A stretch of 64,000 nt of DNA from Platanthera guangdongensis. Taxonomy: Eukaryota; Streptophyta; Magnoliopsida; Asparagales; Orchidaceae. The notes beneath the pieces are model-generated. The model was not told the origin of the DNA. It searched no databases and saw nothing but the letters and a program-made list of their open reading frames with translations. Numbering within the stretch: the first letter of the stretch is position 1; each line of letters starts with the position of its first letter. Position numbers and translations under genes: made by a program. Below are positions 54,189 to 64,000 of this stretch, one piece after another. The stretch is taken from positions 19,481,194 to 19,545,193 of the forward strand of contig CM077149.1 in assembly GCA_039583875.1 (NCBI GenBank), given 5' to 3'.

Positions 54189-56388
54189 GAAATCCATGCT
54201 CAACCAAGAGTGTGAGGATTGTGAATGAAAAGTTCTTTAGGATTGTGAATGAACTGAAAAATTCTGGAAGGATATTCAGTCACTATGAACTGAATGACAA
54301 GTTCCTTAGATCTCTCACTAGAGAGTGAGACACAAAGATCTGTGCCATTAGAGAAGTGTCAAAGCTGGGTGACACTCCTCCTCATACCCTCTTTGGGAAG
54401 CTGCTGTCATATGAGATGCAGCTGACTGCTAGGAAAGAAGAGGACCATAACAAGTCTCAAGCAAGAGACAAGACTGTAGCATTCAAAGCTAAAGGCTCCA
54501 ACAAAATAAGAAGTCTCCCACTCCACCAAGGAGAGATGTTGAATCTGATTCTGGAAGATCAGAGAAAAGCACATCAGACTGCCAATGGTTTGATGAATAT
54601 TTTGTTGCCTTCACCAGGAAATTCCAGAAGTTCATGAAGAAGAGCACTGGAGAGGCCGACCTTCCTCCTCTCTTCACAAGGATGACTACTATAAGGGCAG
54701 GAGGAAATCCTCTAAGGAGGACATGTATGGTTCCAAAACTAGTAAACAGGTTTCATCTAATATGACTTGTTATCAATGCAGAAAGCCTGGGCATGTAACA
54801 GCCAACTGCCCAATCAAAAGAAGGGAACATGGTAAGAAAAAGGACCACCAGCAAAAGGGAAAGAAGGAGAAATCCCTCATTGTTAAGAAGCAAAGAAGCT
54901 GGACTGACACCTTCTCATCAGAGTCATAGTCAGAAGAAGAAGAAGCCTACATAGGGTTGCACTCTACTGAAGATGGAGACGTAGAAGCAGACTGCATTAA
55001 AAGGCTAGCTGCTATAGAAGAAGAAGCTGAGAAGGTTCTTTATGATGCTAGGGTTGAAGTCAGGGCCCCTCTATCACAATTTAATGGTGATTCAGAGGTG
55101 GATTATGAAAAAGACGGCTGTTGCCTTGGGCTGATGGCTAGGTCTAATGAAGAAATCAGCCAGGATCAGCCTGGTCCAAGAAAGGTAACCTCTGTTACCA
55201 GCTCTTCTGGTTCATATTATGAATCAATTCCAAATTCTTATGCCTCTGCATCAAATGATGATGATGGCTCAGAATCTGAAGGGGACATCAAAAAATTGAT
55301 TGACAACTATGGTGCACTTCTGCATGCTCTAAAGAAAAGCAAGCTCCTGGCCAAACAACAGGCTTAGGAAATTGCTTATACGTAGCTTGTTGTTTCAGAA
55401 TCAGCAAAACTGCTGGAACTGAATATGCAGGAAGTCAACAAACTGGAGAATGTGAAAATCAGCTAGATGAGCACCATAACCATGAAGAATAACCATATCA
55501 GGAATCTTGAAGGAAAGCTCCAAAAAGAGAGGGAACTAGTTGCCAACTACTCCAAGCCTAGCACAGAGATGCCCTTGATAGACTCCTTCTCCTCCCAAAG
55601 GGAAAGAAAGGGTTGGGTTTCAAGGGAAGGATAAGAGATGCCAATCCCAAGGGAAAGGGCAAAGCTTAAGTGCAACCACTAACCTCTAAGCCTCCTGTTA
55701 AATTCAATAAAGTGCAACTACCTTCTAACAGGCATGACCATGAGAGTATTTATGGTCACTGAAATAATGCTAGACCCTCTTGTGTGACAAAGATGCTCCA
55801 CAATATGGTGTTAGATACAACAAGGGTGCAAGTCCCTTTAAGGCAGCCTATGAGGAAATCCAAATGTCCCATCATGGACCATTTGTGTTTGGTGCAACAA
55901 CCCCTTCAGTTAAGGGTAATGCTGCTGGCTGTTATCCAAATCTTCCAGCCCGTTCTAAGACAAAGGGCAAGGCTATCAGTAGACCAGACCTAGGCATCTC
56001 TGAGGCCATCAAGAGTATGCTTTCTGAAAAGGAAGCAGCTGCTAGAAGGGCTTAAGATATCCCAAGCACTTATACAGCTAGACCCGCCACTTGTCGGACT
56101 AGGGCTGGGAAACTAAAGAACAGGACTACTGCTACCCATTCTAGATTGAGAGCAGCTATTAACACAACCACTAGACCTGCTATGAAAAGAAGGTATAACA
56201 TTCATGAGTGTTGGTGTTGTGGCAAGGTAGGCCATTTTGCTATTGATTGCTGGCATAATCATAGTGTGCAGAGAGCCAATGTTAGCTTGCCTATCAGAAA
56301 AGATGCAGGAAGGCAGAGCCATTTTCAGTCTAACATGCACTATTGACCTATTAAAAATTGGAGTCCTAAGGTTAACTGATTTGTGTCT
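54189..56388 (+). pseudogene. gag: gag of K, C-terminal part
   Basis: It resumes SMLNQE, with a small rearrangement (GGATTGTGAATGAA twice) and a TGA for Trp near 54328. Knuckles are CYQCRKPGHVTANC (about 54765) and CWCCGKVGHFAIDC (about 56212). Between them lie a basic Lys run, an acidic region and coiled-coil segments with several stops (54927, 55365 and others). It ends SPKVN-TGA before TTTGTGTCTTGCAG|GTT. Confidence 0.82.
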
Positions 56389-56861
56389 TGCAGGTTAGTC
56401 TAAGTGCCCATACCCCTATATGGTACTTAGACAGTGGATGTTCCAGGCACATAACTGGAACAATGAGCATGCTGAAGGATTATGCTCCAATAAGGAATGG
56501 ACCAAAGGTTATCTTTGGTGGGTCAGAAAAGGGGTGACTAGAGGTTATGGTAAGATCTCTAATGGCATATTCACTATCACTAGAGTAGCCTATATGGAAG
56601 GGTTGCAAAACAACCTGATAAGTATTAGCCAACTATCTGATATTGACTATGACATAGTATTCCATAAGGATGAGTGTAAAATTAGGAGATTAAGTGACCA
56701 ATAGGTCATCTTAACAAACACTAGGAGTGGAATTGTTTACTGTTTAGATTTTATATGCTTAAGCAAAGACTGACCTATATGCCTAGTTGCTGATGAGAAA
56801 GCCTCTTCCTATGTCCAGTGGCACAAGAGGCTAGCCCATCTAAATTATAGGCCATAGGCAA
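56389..56861 (+). pseudogene. pol: Protease and integrase start of K
   Basis: The protease WYLDSGCSRHITG lies near 56422, with a frame change near 56540. ISISQLSDIDYDIVF and the HKRLAHLNY zinc-finger start follow, with stops at 56702 and 56771. It is cut by M at 56861. Confidence 0.85.
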
Positions 56862-58859
56862 TGAAAGATATTGTACCTAATCACCTAGAGGGGGGGGGGG
56901 GGGTGAATAGGTGACTTAAATCCTTTTGACTTTTTAGGCAGAATTCAACTTATAACACAGAATTAAATCTACTTTATCACAGCACAAATCAGCAATCACA
57001 GAATTCCACAAGCACATAGTAGACACACAGTTTTATAGTGGTTCCCCAAGGTTTGGGTACATCCACTTTCCCCCTTCGCCTATCTAGCAGTGTACTAGAT
57101 TCGGCCAAACTCCTCCACTAGCTCAGAACCCCAAAACAGGTTCCTACACCTCAGGCCCAAGGCCCTACAACTCAACTTCTTCTCAAAGCCTACACTCAGC
57201 CACCAAGGACTACACTCAGCCACCAAGGCCTATACTCAGAGATTCAAATCTCCTACACTCAGGCACTCAAGCCCTACACTCAGCCTTTATAATTACAGGC
57301 TTACAAAGACTCAGATCCCTAAGGATCCTACAAGATAATATGAATACAAAAATTGTAACTCAACAACTCAGAGAAAAGAGAGAAGAGTTGTGAGTTTCTT
57401 GATGAGTTCTTGGAAGAACTCAGCTGAAATCAATCTGACTTGGCTTTCTTCAAAGCTTCTTGAATGTAGAACACAATAAGATTGACGTCTTCTGTAGTTG
57501 ATCCTTGATCTCTGCTACTTAAGATTCAGAATAAATCTGAACCCTTCTTCTCAGCCTGGTTCCAACGGCTGACTTCTTGGATGGAGCTCCCTCTCTCCAA
57601 CTACTTGGATCTTCACTTGATAGCTAGATCTTCTTTGTATTACTTGATGTGTTGATCTTCTAATCAATTGAACAACCGTTTCTGTAGACAGTGTAAGCCT
57701 ATTTATAGGCCTTCTTCATGGTAACCGGCTGGTCCGGTTCATAACTGATTTCTGACAACTCTGACAGGTGCAGTAGACCGGCTGGAATGGCAGCTGTCAA
57801 GTCATCCAGTCAGTTCTTGAAAATTCTGTAACTGTCTGTAAGTGTCGAGATTGTCTGTCTTTAAGTGTCGACACTTATAGACTAAGTGTCGACACAGGTT
57901 GACTGAGTGTCGACACTAGCTTACAAGGTGTCGACAAAACTCCTTGTGTTGTAGATTTTATATCTCGACACTGCTTCTTCTTCATGTGTCGACACTGATA
58001 ATGTGTTTCGACACAAGTACTTGTACTTCAGTATATTGCTGAATTCTTGTAAGTGTCGACACATCTCCTTTGCGTCGACACATCTTCATGTGTTGAACTT
58101 GTCCAGTGTCGACACAACTTCTTGGTGTCGACATAAGCCTTCTGTATTGATACTTGCTGAGTGTCGACACTGCTCCTTGTGTCGACACATTCTTCTTCTG
58201 TTGAGACTCTGGCTGAGTGTCGACACATCTCCTTTGTGTCGACACTTGTACTTAGAATATTCTTGAACTTTGCTGAGTGTCGACACAGCTCCTTGTGTCG
58301 AAACTTTCTTCAAGTGTTGAGTATTCAGCTGAGTGTCGACACATTCTTTCTTGTGTCGACACTTTCTTCAAGTGTTGACTCTTCTGCTGAGTGTCGACAC
58401 ATTGTTCTAGGTGTCGACACTTATACTTAGACTCTGCTGACATTTGCTGAGTGTCGACACAGCCTCCAAGTGTCGATACTTTCTGATGTAGACATAGTTT
58501 CACTGGGTGTCGACACAACTGCTAAGTGTCGACACTGCTTCACTGCACTTTTCTTCACTGAGTGTCGACACAGCTCCTTGTGTCGACACTTTCTGTCTGG
58601 TGTCGACTCTGCATCCCTGGTGTCGACACAATGACTCTAAGTGTCGACACTGCTTGCCTGGGTGTCGACACAAGTCTTCTTAAGTGTCGACACTTTCCCT
58701 TTGGGTGTCGACACATGCACTTAGAAACTTTTTCTTCTTTCCTGTAAATACTTAACCCGCATAACTAAACTCAAAACACATCAAATACATTTTGATGTAT
58801 ATCATTGAGTAGGGTGAGGCTTCTTCAAATCAGGTATATTTGAACTAATGTACCCAACA
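56862..58859 (-). repeat. 3' LTR of M (1998 bp)
   Basis: Plus-strand ends are TGAAAGATATTGTACC and AATGTACCCAACA. A run of 14 G is near 56890. A TATA box (CCTATTTATAGG, about 57698-57709) precedes the leader. It is longer than H's LTR mainly because the palindrome array (57860-58720) is about twice as rich. Confidence 0.92.
57860..58720. repeat. GTGTCGACAC palindrome array, LTR of M
   Basis: By eye about 25 perfect GTGTCGACAC copies plus variants in 860 bp. Local higher-order units repeat as CTGAGTGTCGACACN(10-20)TGTGTCGACACTTTCTTC, suggesting growth by unequal duplication. Confidence 0.92.
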
Positions 58860-58875
58860 AACTCCCCCTATTTGG
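58860..58875 (-). promoter_or_regulatory. Polypurine tract of M
   Basis: The minus-strand CCAAATAGGGGGAGTT abuts the 3' LTR. Confidence 0.85.
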
Positions 58876-59149
58876 AGAAGTCATAACCCTTAGTCAATGA
58901 TATACACCATTCATAATAAAATTACAAATTGATGTAAAGCAGGATTATATATCAGGAAAACACATAACATGTATTAATCAAACATGTATACATAGACATT
59001 TTCTCAGAACAATTATGAAATAAATTTATCACATAGCAAATTTATCACACAGCATATTGTTCTAACAGCTTTGTCATATTCATATTTCAAAAGTTTACAG
59101 AATGTTTAACATCAAAAGATTACATAGTAAACTTAAGAAAATTTCTATT

Positions 59150-61986
59150 CTATTTTTGATCAGCATCTTTGATCACTATCCCTTTTCTAGACTGAATCTT
59201 GGCTTGCATAGGAGCTTCAGCAGCTTCAGTGTCAGCAGGCTTCTTGCCTTTCAGATCCTTTTTCTTTTGCTCTTCAGCTTTAATCTTTTGCCTTTCAAAA
59301 TAATGATATGGCTTGGGAAAGTATTTGCTAGGCTCCTGGGTAGTAGGAGGTAGCTTTCCCATCTTGGCCTTTCTTCTATATTGGACTATGGCTTCTTGCC
59401 TTGTCTCATGTTTTCTCCATTCCAATTCAGAAAACCATTTATTTCTGTATTGTATATTATCTTTTGCAGCTTTCCATGCAGTTAAGATAATATTTCTTGA
59501 AGTGGGGCTCCACTGCTCAAAGTCTGGTCTTTGTTCAGCTTGCTCCCTGAACCTCTTCTTAGACAATCTATTTTCTTCTTCTTTCTGCATAGCTTCTTGC
59601 ATAGCTTCAGAGACTGGCTGAACCACCTTTTCTATGATAACATTTTTCTTATCCTCAGGTGGGCTATACATTGTCTGGATATCAGCATGTATCATATCAA
59701 AATCTGGAGGAAGGTAGATGACTTGAGCCACTTCAGGTTGCTCCCCTCCTAGATATGCAGGGTTAATGCCAGATTCTGCCACATTATCATCATAATAAAG
59801 AGGAGGATATCCAAGAGTAGCTCTGATAGAATTAGAAATCCATTTAGCATGATCAGAGCTGGCTTTGACTAACACTCTCTCCCCCTTTATGACTTCTCTA
59901 ACCATGTGATCCCTCAGATCATCCTTTTGAAATCTGATTTGGGCATCCAAATAGTTGACTCCATCTTTAAAGTAAGGTTTCAACCTTTGGAGTTTGTCAG
60001 TTATGATCTTCTGAGAGTCTTGTATGGCAGTCTTAACAGCAGTTATTACTTCTTGGAAGGCTTTGTCAAAGTCTGCCATAGCAGTAGCAGTAGAAGTTGT
60101 CAGGCCAGCAGCAATGTTCTTCATCTCTGTGACAATAGCATTGTGAGATTCTGTCAAATTGTCATTCATTCTGATTTGGTTCTCTAGAACATACCCCTGC
60201 TTCAGTGCTATGTCATCTACTTGAGCCTTGATTTTCTCTTGATGAGAAGCTAAGTAGACTACTGCATTCCCTCCCTTGTGGAAGCAGTCAGTCATCTCTT
60301 TCTTATTAAGATTCATTTCAAATCTAATAGACTTTATTTCTTGGTCTAAATCAAATCGGAGGGATTTATGACCCTCATCCACATATGTCTCTAAAGCTTT
60401 CCTGTGCTCATCGAGCTTGATTTGCAGAGCAACCATTAGAGCACTGTAATCTACAGTTGGAGTTGGCTGTAGTGCTGGCTGTGGTGCTATGGTTTGCAAT
60501 GCCTTTTTATAACTCTGGCTCCTTCTTTTGAATACTTGAAACTTTTTTTTCTTAGCCCTGGTAGCCTCCTCATCTTCAGAAGCTGAGGTGCTAGCTATGT
60601 CTACCCTCTCCTTAGGTAGCTCCTCAACAGCTAGTTGTTTCTCAGGCTCTTGCCTTGCAGGTTCTTCAAGAATTACCACTTGCTCCCCCTCAACTGGAGC
60701 ATTCTCCCCCTCAACAGCAGTGTCTTTGTCAAAATCAGTTTGATCCAGGTTAAGGAACAAATCTTCCATTGTATATTCTTATGGAGAATGGGCTGGAGAA
60801 ACTCTTGGCTCATCTACCACTGGATCAGATACAACTTGAACTTCAACAAATGTGTCTTCCATGACAACATCTGGGAGTTGGCTATCCAGCTGAGTTTGCT
60901 GATTAACATTACTTAATGGATCAGATAAAACAGTATCCACTTTAAGGAAATCTAAAGCATTAAGCTCAGTGATTACCTCAAGGATGATGTTTGTAGCTTG
61001 CTCACTTTCCAGTGGAGTTGGCTCTTCCACTATTATTGACTCCACCTGGACTGAATCTTGGTGTAAGGGGCTAACTTGTGGTAGCTCCCCCTGCTTCTCT
61101 GCAGCATCTTGTTGACTGTAGATTTCTCAGCATTTCCTTCTGCATTCTCATCAGGTGTGAAGACAACTTGCTCTTCACTACCAGAGCTGCTAGTTGACTC
61201 TTGAGCCACTGGGGTTATTTTCTTCTTCTTCTTCAGTGGAGTTTCCTTCTCAGAAGTTATTTTCTCAGGGGTTGGCATCTCCTTTGACAAAACCCTATCC
61301 CATCTAGAGAATATCCTCAAGTCCATCTTTCTCATATGGTTGATTTTACTGCCAGCAGCTTGACCCATAACCTCTGGTATACTACCAGCTAGGTATAAAC
61401 TTAAGATCCTACCCAAGTTGGGTTTCTTCAGACTTTCTTTGATCTTTTCAAAGACTATAACAGACCAATCTGTTTTCAAAGTGAAGATTATCCTTGTCAT
61501 AATACTGAACATATGGGCTGATACCCTATCATGCCCTCCAGGCTTACTTAAGATTACCTTGCCAACAATTTCAGAAAGGAATTTCCCCTGGCTGTTCATG
61601 CCCTTTCTATTAAACACTGATCCAATTTTCATTTTAGAATCCAGACCACACCATGCCAATGCATCTCTGGTCCTGGAAGCAGTAACCTCTTCTTCTTCCT
61701 TAGTTCTTGGTAACTGAAGGACTTTCCTCAAACTTTTTGGTGAAACCTTAACCTTTTCACCATGAACCCTAGACTTGATCTTGAGTCCAGAGTCGTCTAC
61801 TTTAACTCCATTTAGGAATTCTAAGACTTCTTTCTTCCAGATCTTTGTGGGCTATGAAACAAGAAATTCTAACCCCGAGTCTGCAACTAGGGTTATCACA
61901 TTCTTGATTTCCGGGTGTGCATCCTCAAATGCATCGCGCACCAGTTCATAGCCTTCATTGACGTTCTCCCCAAGCTTTGGCGCCAT
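59150..61986 (-). pseudogene. Accessory 3' ORF of M (about 940 residues)
   Basis: It starts MAPKLGENVNEGYELV (61986) and ends RKGIVIKDADQK (59150). Only three lesions are seen: TAG at 61852 (Glu to stop), a frameshift near 61110, and TAA at 60779. The last 539 residues are open. Order: N-terminal globular part with KPGGHDRVSAHMFSIMTR; acidic linker; KRRSQSYKKALQT; long helical region (about 60400-59900) with likely coiled coils; DNVAESGINPAYLGGEQPEV; SKKRFREQAEQRPDFEQW; Lys-rich end. No signal peptide or membrane span is seen. It lies where Sireviruses carry an env-like gene. Function unknown. Confidence 0.8.
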
Positions 61987-62546
61987 TAGGGTTTGAAGAA
62001 TTTGAATTGAGAGAAGAGAGGTGTCGACATACAAGTTTGGTCTCGAAACTTTTGAAAGCGTGTCGACAGACTAAGGCAAAATCCTATTTATACCTTTCTA
62101 GGTTTGAAGATGAAAAGGCGGGTCAGCTAACTTAAATTGTGTCGACACTGTCGATAAGTGTCGACACTGACTGATAATGTCTCGACACACTGTGTCGACA
62201 CAAGTTTAGTCGACAGATAATATGTGTCGACACTTGTTTATGTGTCGACACCACTTAACTCGACACATAGTTGAGTCTTTACTTAGAGAATTCTGAGTAA
62301 TCACTAAGTGTTGACACCACCTTGGATGTGTCGACATCTACTTGTCATGTGTCGACACTAATTTTCTGAAGTATCGACACCAACTTCCTAGATGTGTCGA
62401 CACCTTTTCACTGAAGTTTCGACACCAATTTTCTGTGTCGACACAGATATCTCTGTGTGTCGACACCTTTTTACTTAGCCATTTCTATAAACTTATTCTA
62501 AGTTTATCATACCTAGTTCAATTTTAAACCTATTGAACTTAGTTTC
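61987..62546. repeat. Spacer between RNase H and accessory ORF of M, with GTGTCGACAC motifs
   Basis: It is non-coding except for the last pol codons. About ten GTGTCGACAC copies or near copies lie at 62020-62470, matching the H spacer in position and content. Confidence 0.85.
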
Positions 62547-64000
62547 TTATAGGGGCTTAGTATACATATCAGCTAGTTGACTATCTGTTCTAACATATTC
62601 CAGTAAAATATCTTCTTTCTCTATATGCTCCCTAAGAAAATGATATTTTATTTCAATATGTTTAGTTCTACTATGGGAAACAGGATTATGTGCAATTGAT
62701 ATAGCACTTGTAGAATCACAAAAGAGTGGAGTTCTACTTACCTGAAATCCATAATCCTCAAGCTGATGTTGTATCCATAGAAGTTGAGCACAGCAACTTC
62801 CTGCAGCCACATATTCTGATTCTGCAGTGGAGATAGCCACACTTGTTTGCTCTTTGCTACTCCAAGAAATCAGTCTTCCACCTAGGAATTGACAGGTTCC
62901 AGTTGTGCTTTTTCTGTCTTCTTTGCATCCTGCAAAGTCTGCATCTGAATAACCTGTTAGTTCAAAATCCCCATTTCTAGGGTACCAGAGGCCTAGATAA
63001 GGAGTGCCCTTTAGATATCTCAATATCCTTTTGACTGCTGTCAAATGAGACTCCTTAGGGCATGCTTGATACCTTGCACAGACACATGTAGCATACATGA
63101 TATCTGGTCTACTTGCAGTCAAATATAATAGGGAGCCAACTATCCCTCTATACAAAGACTCATCTACAGGTTTTCCTGCATCATCCTTGCTAAGAGACAT
63201 ACTTGACCCCATAGGAGTCTTCATGGTACTGGATGAATCCATACCATACTTCCTTATGAGTTCTAGGGTGAACTTAGACTGGCATATGGATAAACCATTC
63301 TCAGTCTGTCTTACTTGGAGACCCAAGAAGAACTTAAGCTCTCCCATACTACTTATCTCAAATTGTCCTTGCATTAGTTTTGCAAACTTTTTGCAAAGAC
63401 TACTTTCAGTATACCCAAATATTATGTCATCTACATATATTTGGACTAGTATTACTTTGCCTCTGGATTCCCTAAGGAATAGAGTCTTGTCTATTTCCCC
63501 CCTTATGAACTTATTCTCAATAAGGAAACTAGATAGGGTTTCATACTAAGCACTAGGGGCTTGCTTTAACCCATATAATGCTTTCCTAAGTCTATAGACA
63601 TGATTAGGTAGATTTGAATCAACAAAACCTGATGGCTGTTCCACATAGACTTCCTCTTTAAGATTACCATTCAAAAATGCTGACTTAACATCCATTTGGT
63701 AAACTTTAAATCCTTGAAAGGTTGCATAGGCCAGGAACATCCTTATGGCTTCCAGTCTGGCTACTGGAGCAAAGGTTTGATCAAAGTCAATACCTTCTTC
63801 CTGCCTATATCCTTTAGCAACCAATCTTGCTTTGTTCTTAATGATGACTCCATGTTCATCCATCTTGTTCCTAAAGATCCACTTGGTCCCAATTATGTTG
63901 TGGTCTTTTGGTTTAGGAACAAGCTCCCAGACCTTGCATCTCTTGAACTGATTCAGCTCTTCTTGCATTGCCTCAATTCAATGAGGGTCTAGGATGGCTT
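62547..64000 (-). pseudogene. pol: RT and RNase H of M
   Basis: [38 protein letters not shown] then TAG for Trp at 63546, and IYVDDIIFG near 63430. RNase H: SDADFAGCKEDRKSTTG, STAESEYVAAGS, FCDSTSAISIAHN, ending DMYTKPL with TAA at 62547, about 20 codons early. The 5' part of pol is beyond the right edge. Confidence 0.9.

Larger units (their letters stand above)
50315..56861 (+). mobile_element. Element K: copia, plus strand, 5' half, interrupted by L and M
   Basis: 5' LTR, primer-binding site, gag with two knuckles, protease and the start of integrase. M is inserted at 56861/56862 and the 3' half lies beyond the window. The left edge (TGTTCCCAATATCC) is inferred from resemblance to the TGTTGGGTACATTGG starts of related LTRs. 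Confidence 0.82.
56862..64000 (-). mobile_element. Element M: Sirevirus-like copia, 3' LTR to RT, runs off right edge
   Basis: A minus-strand relative of H: RT-RNase H (62547-64000), motif-rich spacer, accessory ORF (59150-61986), polypurine tract (58860-58875) and 3' LTR (56862-58859). It is inserted in K's integrase, and its left target flank is GGCAA (56857-56861). Gag and the 5' LTR are outside the window. It is the least damaged copia element here. Confidence 0.93.

Noticed and set aside
57860..58720. GTGTCGACAC array as CRISPR or centromeric satellite
   Set aside because: Spacing is irregular, the motif is only 10 bp, and the array is bounded by LTR ends shared with H.

Overview
This 64 kb window reads as flowering-plant heterochromatin made almost entirely of nested LTR retrotransposons. 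I found no host gene, rRNA, tRNA or CRISPR array. The evidence is plant-type Ty1/copia elements with CAG-bordered pol frames and an extra 3' ORF (Sirevirus/Maximus type), Ty3/gypsy elements with a chromodomain-like tail (Tekay/Del type), a Tat-type gypsy element with a second RNase H, a Tourist-like MITE and a degenerate AT/GC satellite. The species cannot be named from this window.

Layout, left to right. Element A (copia, minus, 1-3728, runs off the left edge) sits inside the integrase of element B (Tat-type gypsy, minus, 3729-9513). After B comes a spacer with a 192-bp MITE (9873-10064) and a 1.27-kb satellite that reverses orientation (10318-11590). Element E (copia, minus) begins at 12215. 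Its 3' LTR is split by the complete chromovirus F (plus, 12887-24581, target-site duplication GTAGA), whose own 3' LTR carries a 414-bp solo LTR (21301-21714, duplication AGAAG). The accessory ORF of E is split by the complete chromovirus G (minus, 26923-50001, duplication GACAT). G in turn contains a complete 12-kb copia element H (minus, 30277-42260, duplication ACAGT) and a solo LTR of G's own family in the opposite orientation (I, 43857-45820, duplication ACCTT). To the right of G lie a copia LTR fragment J (50014-50314), copia K (plus, from 50315), a solo LTR L in K's gag (52550-54188), and copia M (minus, 56862 to the right edge) in K's integrase.

Nearly all coding regions are broken. 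F is notable because 4.6 kb of gag-pol stays in one reading frame, with 11 nonsense codons and no frameshift. Most of those codons fit C-to-T change at CAA, CAG, CGA or TGG. This is what old cytosine methylation without indels would leave.

The most interesting observation concerns how the chromoviruses may start Gag. In F and G a short exon beginning M-x-P-R-R lies inside the LTR, just downstream of the promoter. It ends at a canonical GT donor and joins in phase to an AG acceptor upstream of the gag body. The implied splice removes the tRNA primer-binding site, so spliced mRNA would serve translation and unspliced RNA would serve replication. A second recurring theme is that every LTR family here carries its own dense array of short palindromes (GTGTCGACAC, ATCGTCGA...GAGCTC, ACACGGG...CCCGTGT and others), in two cases repeated in the internal region as well.
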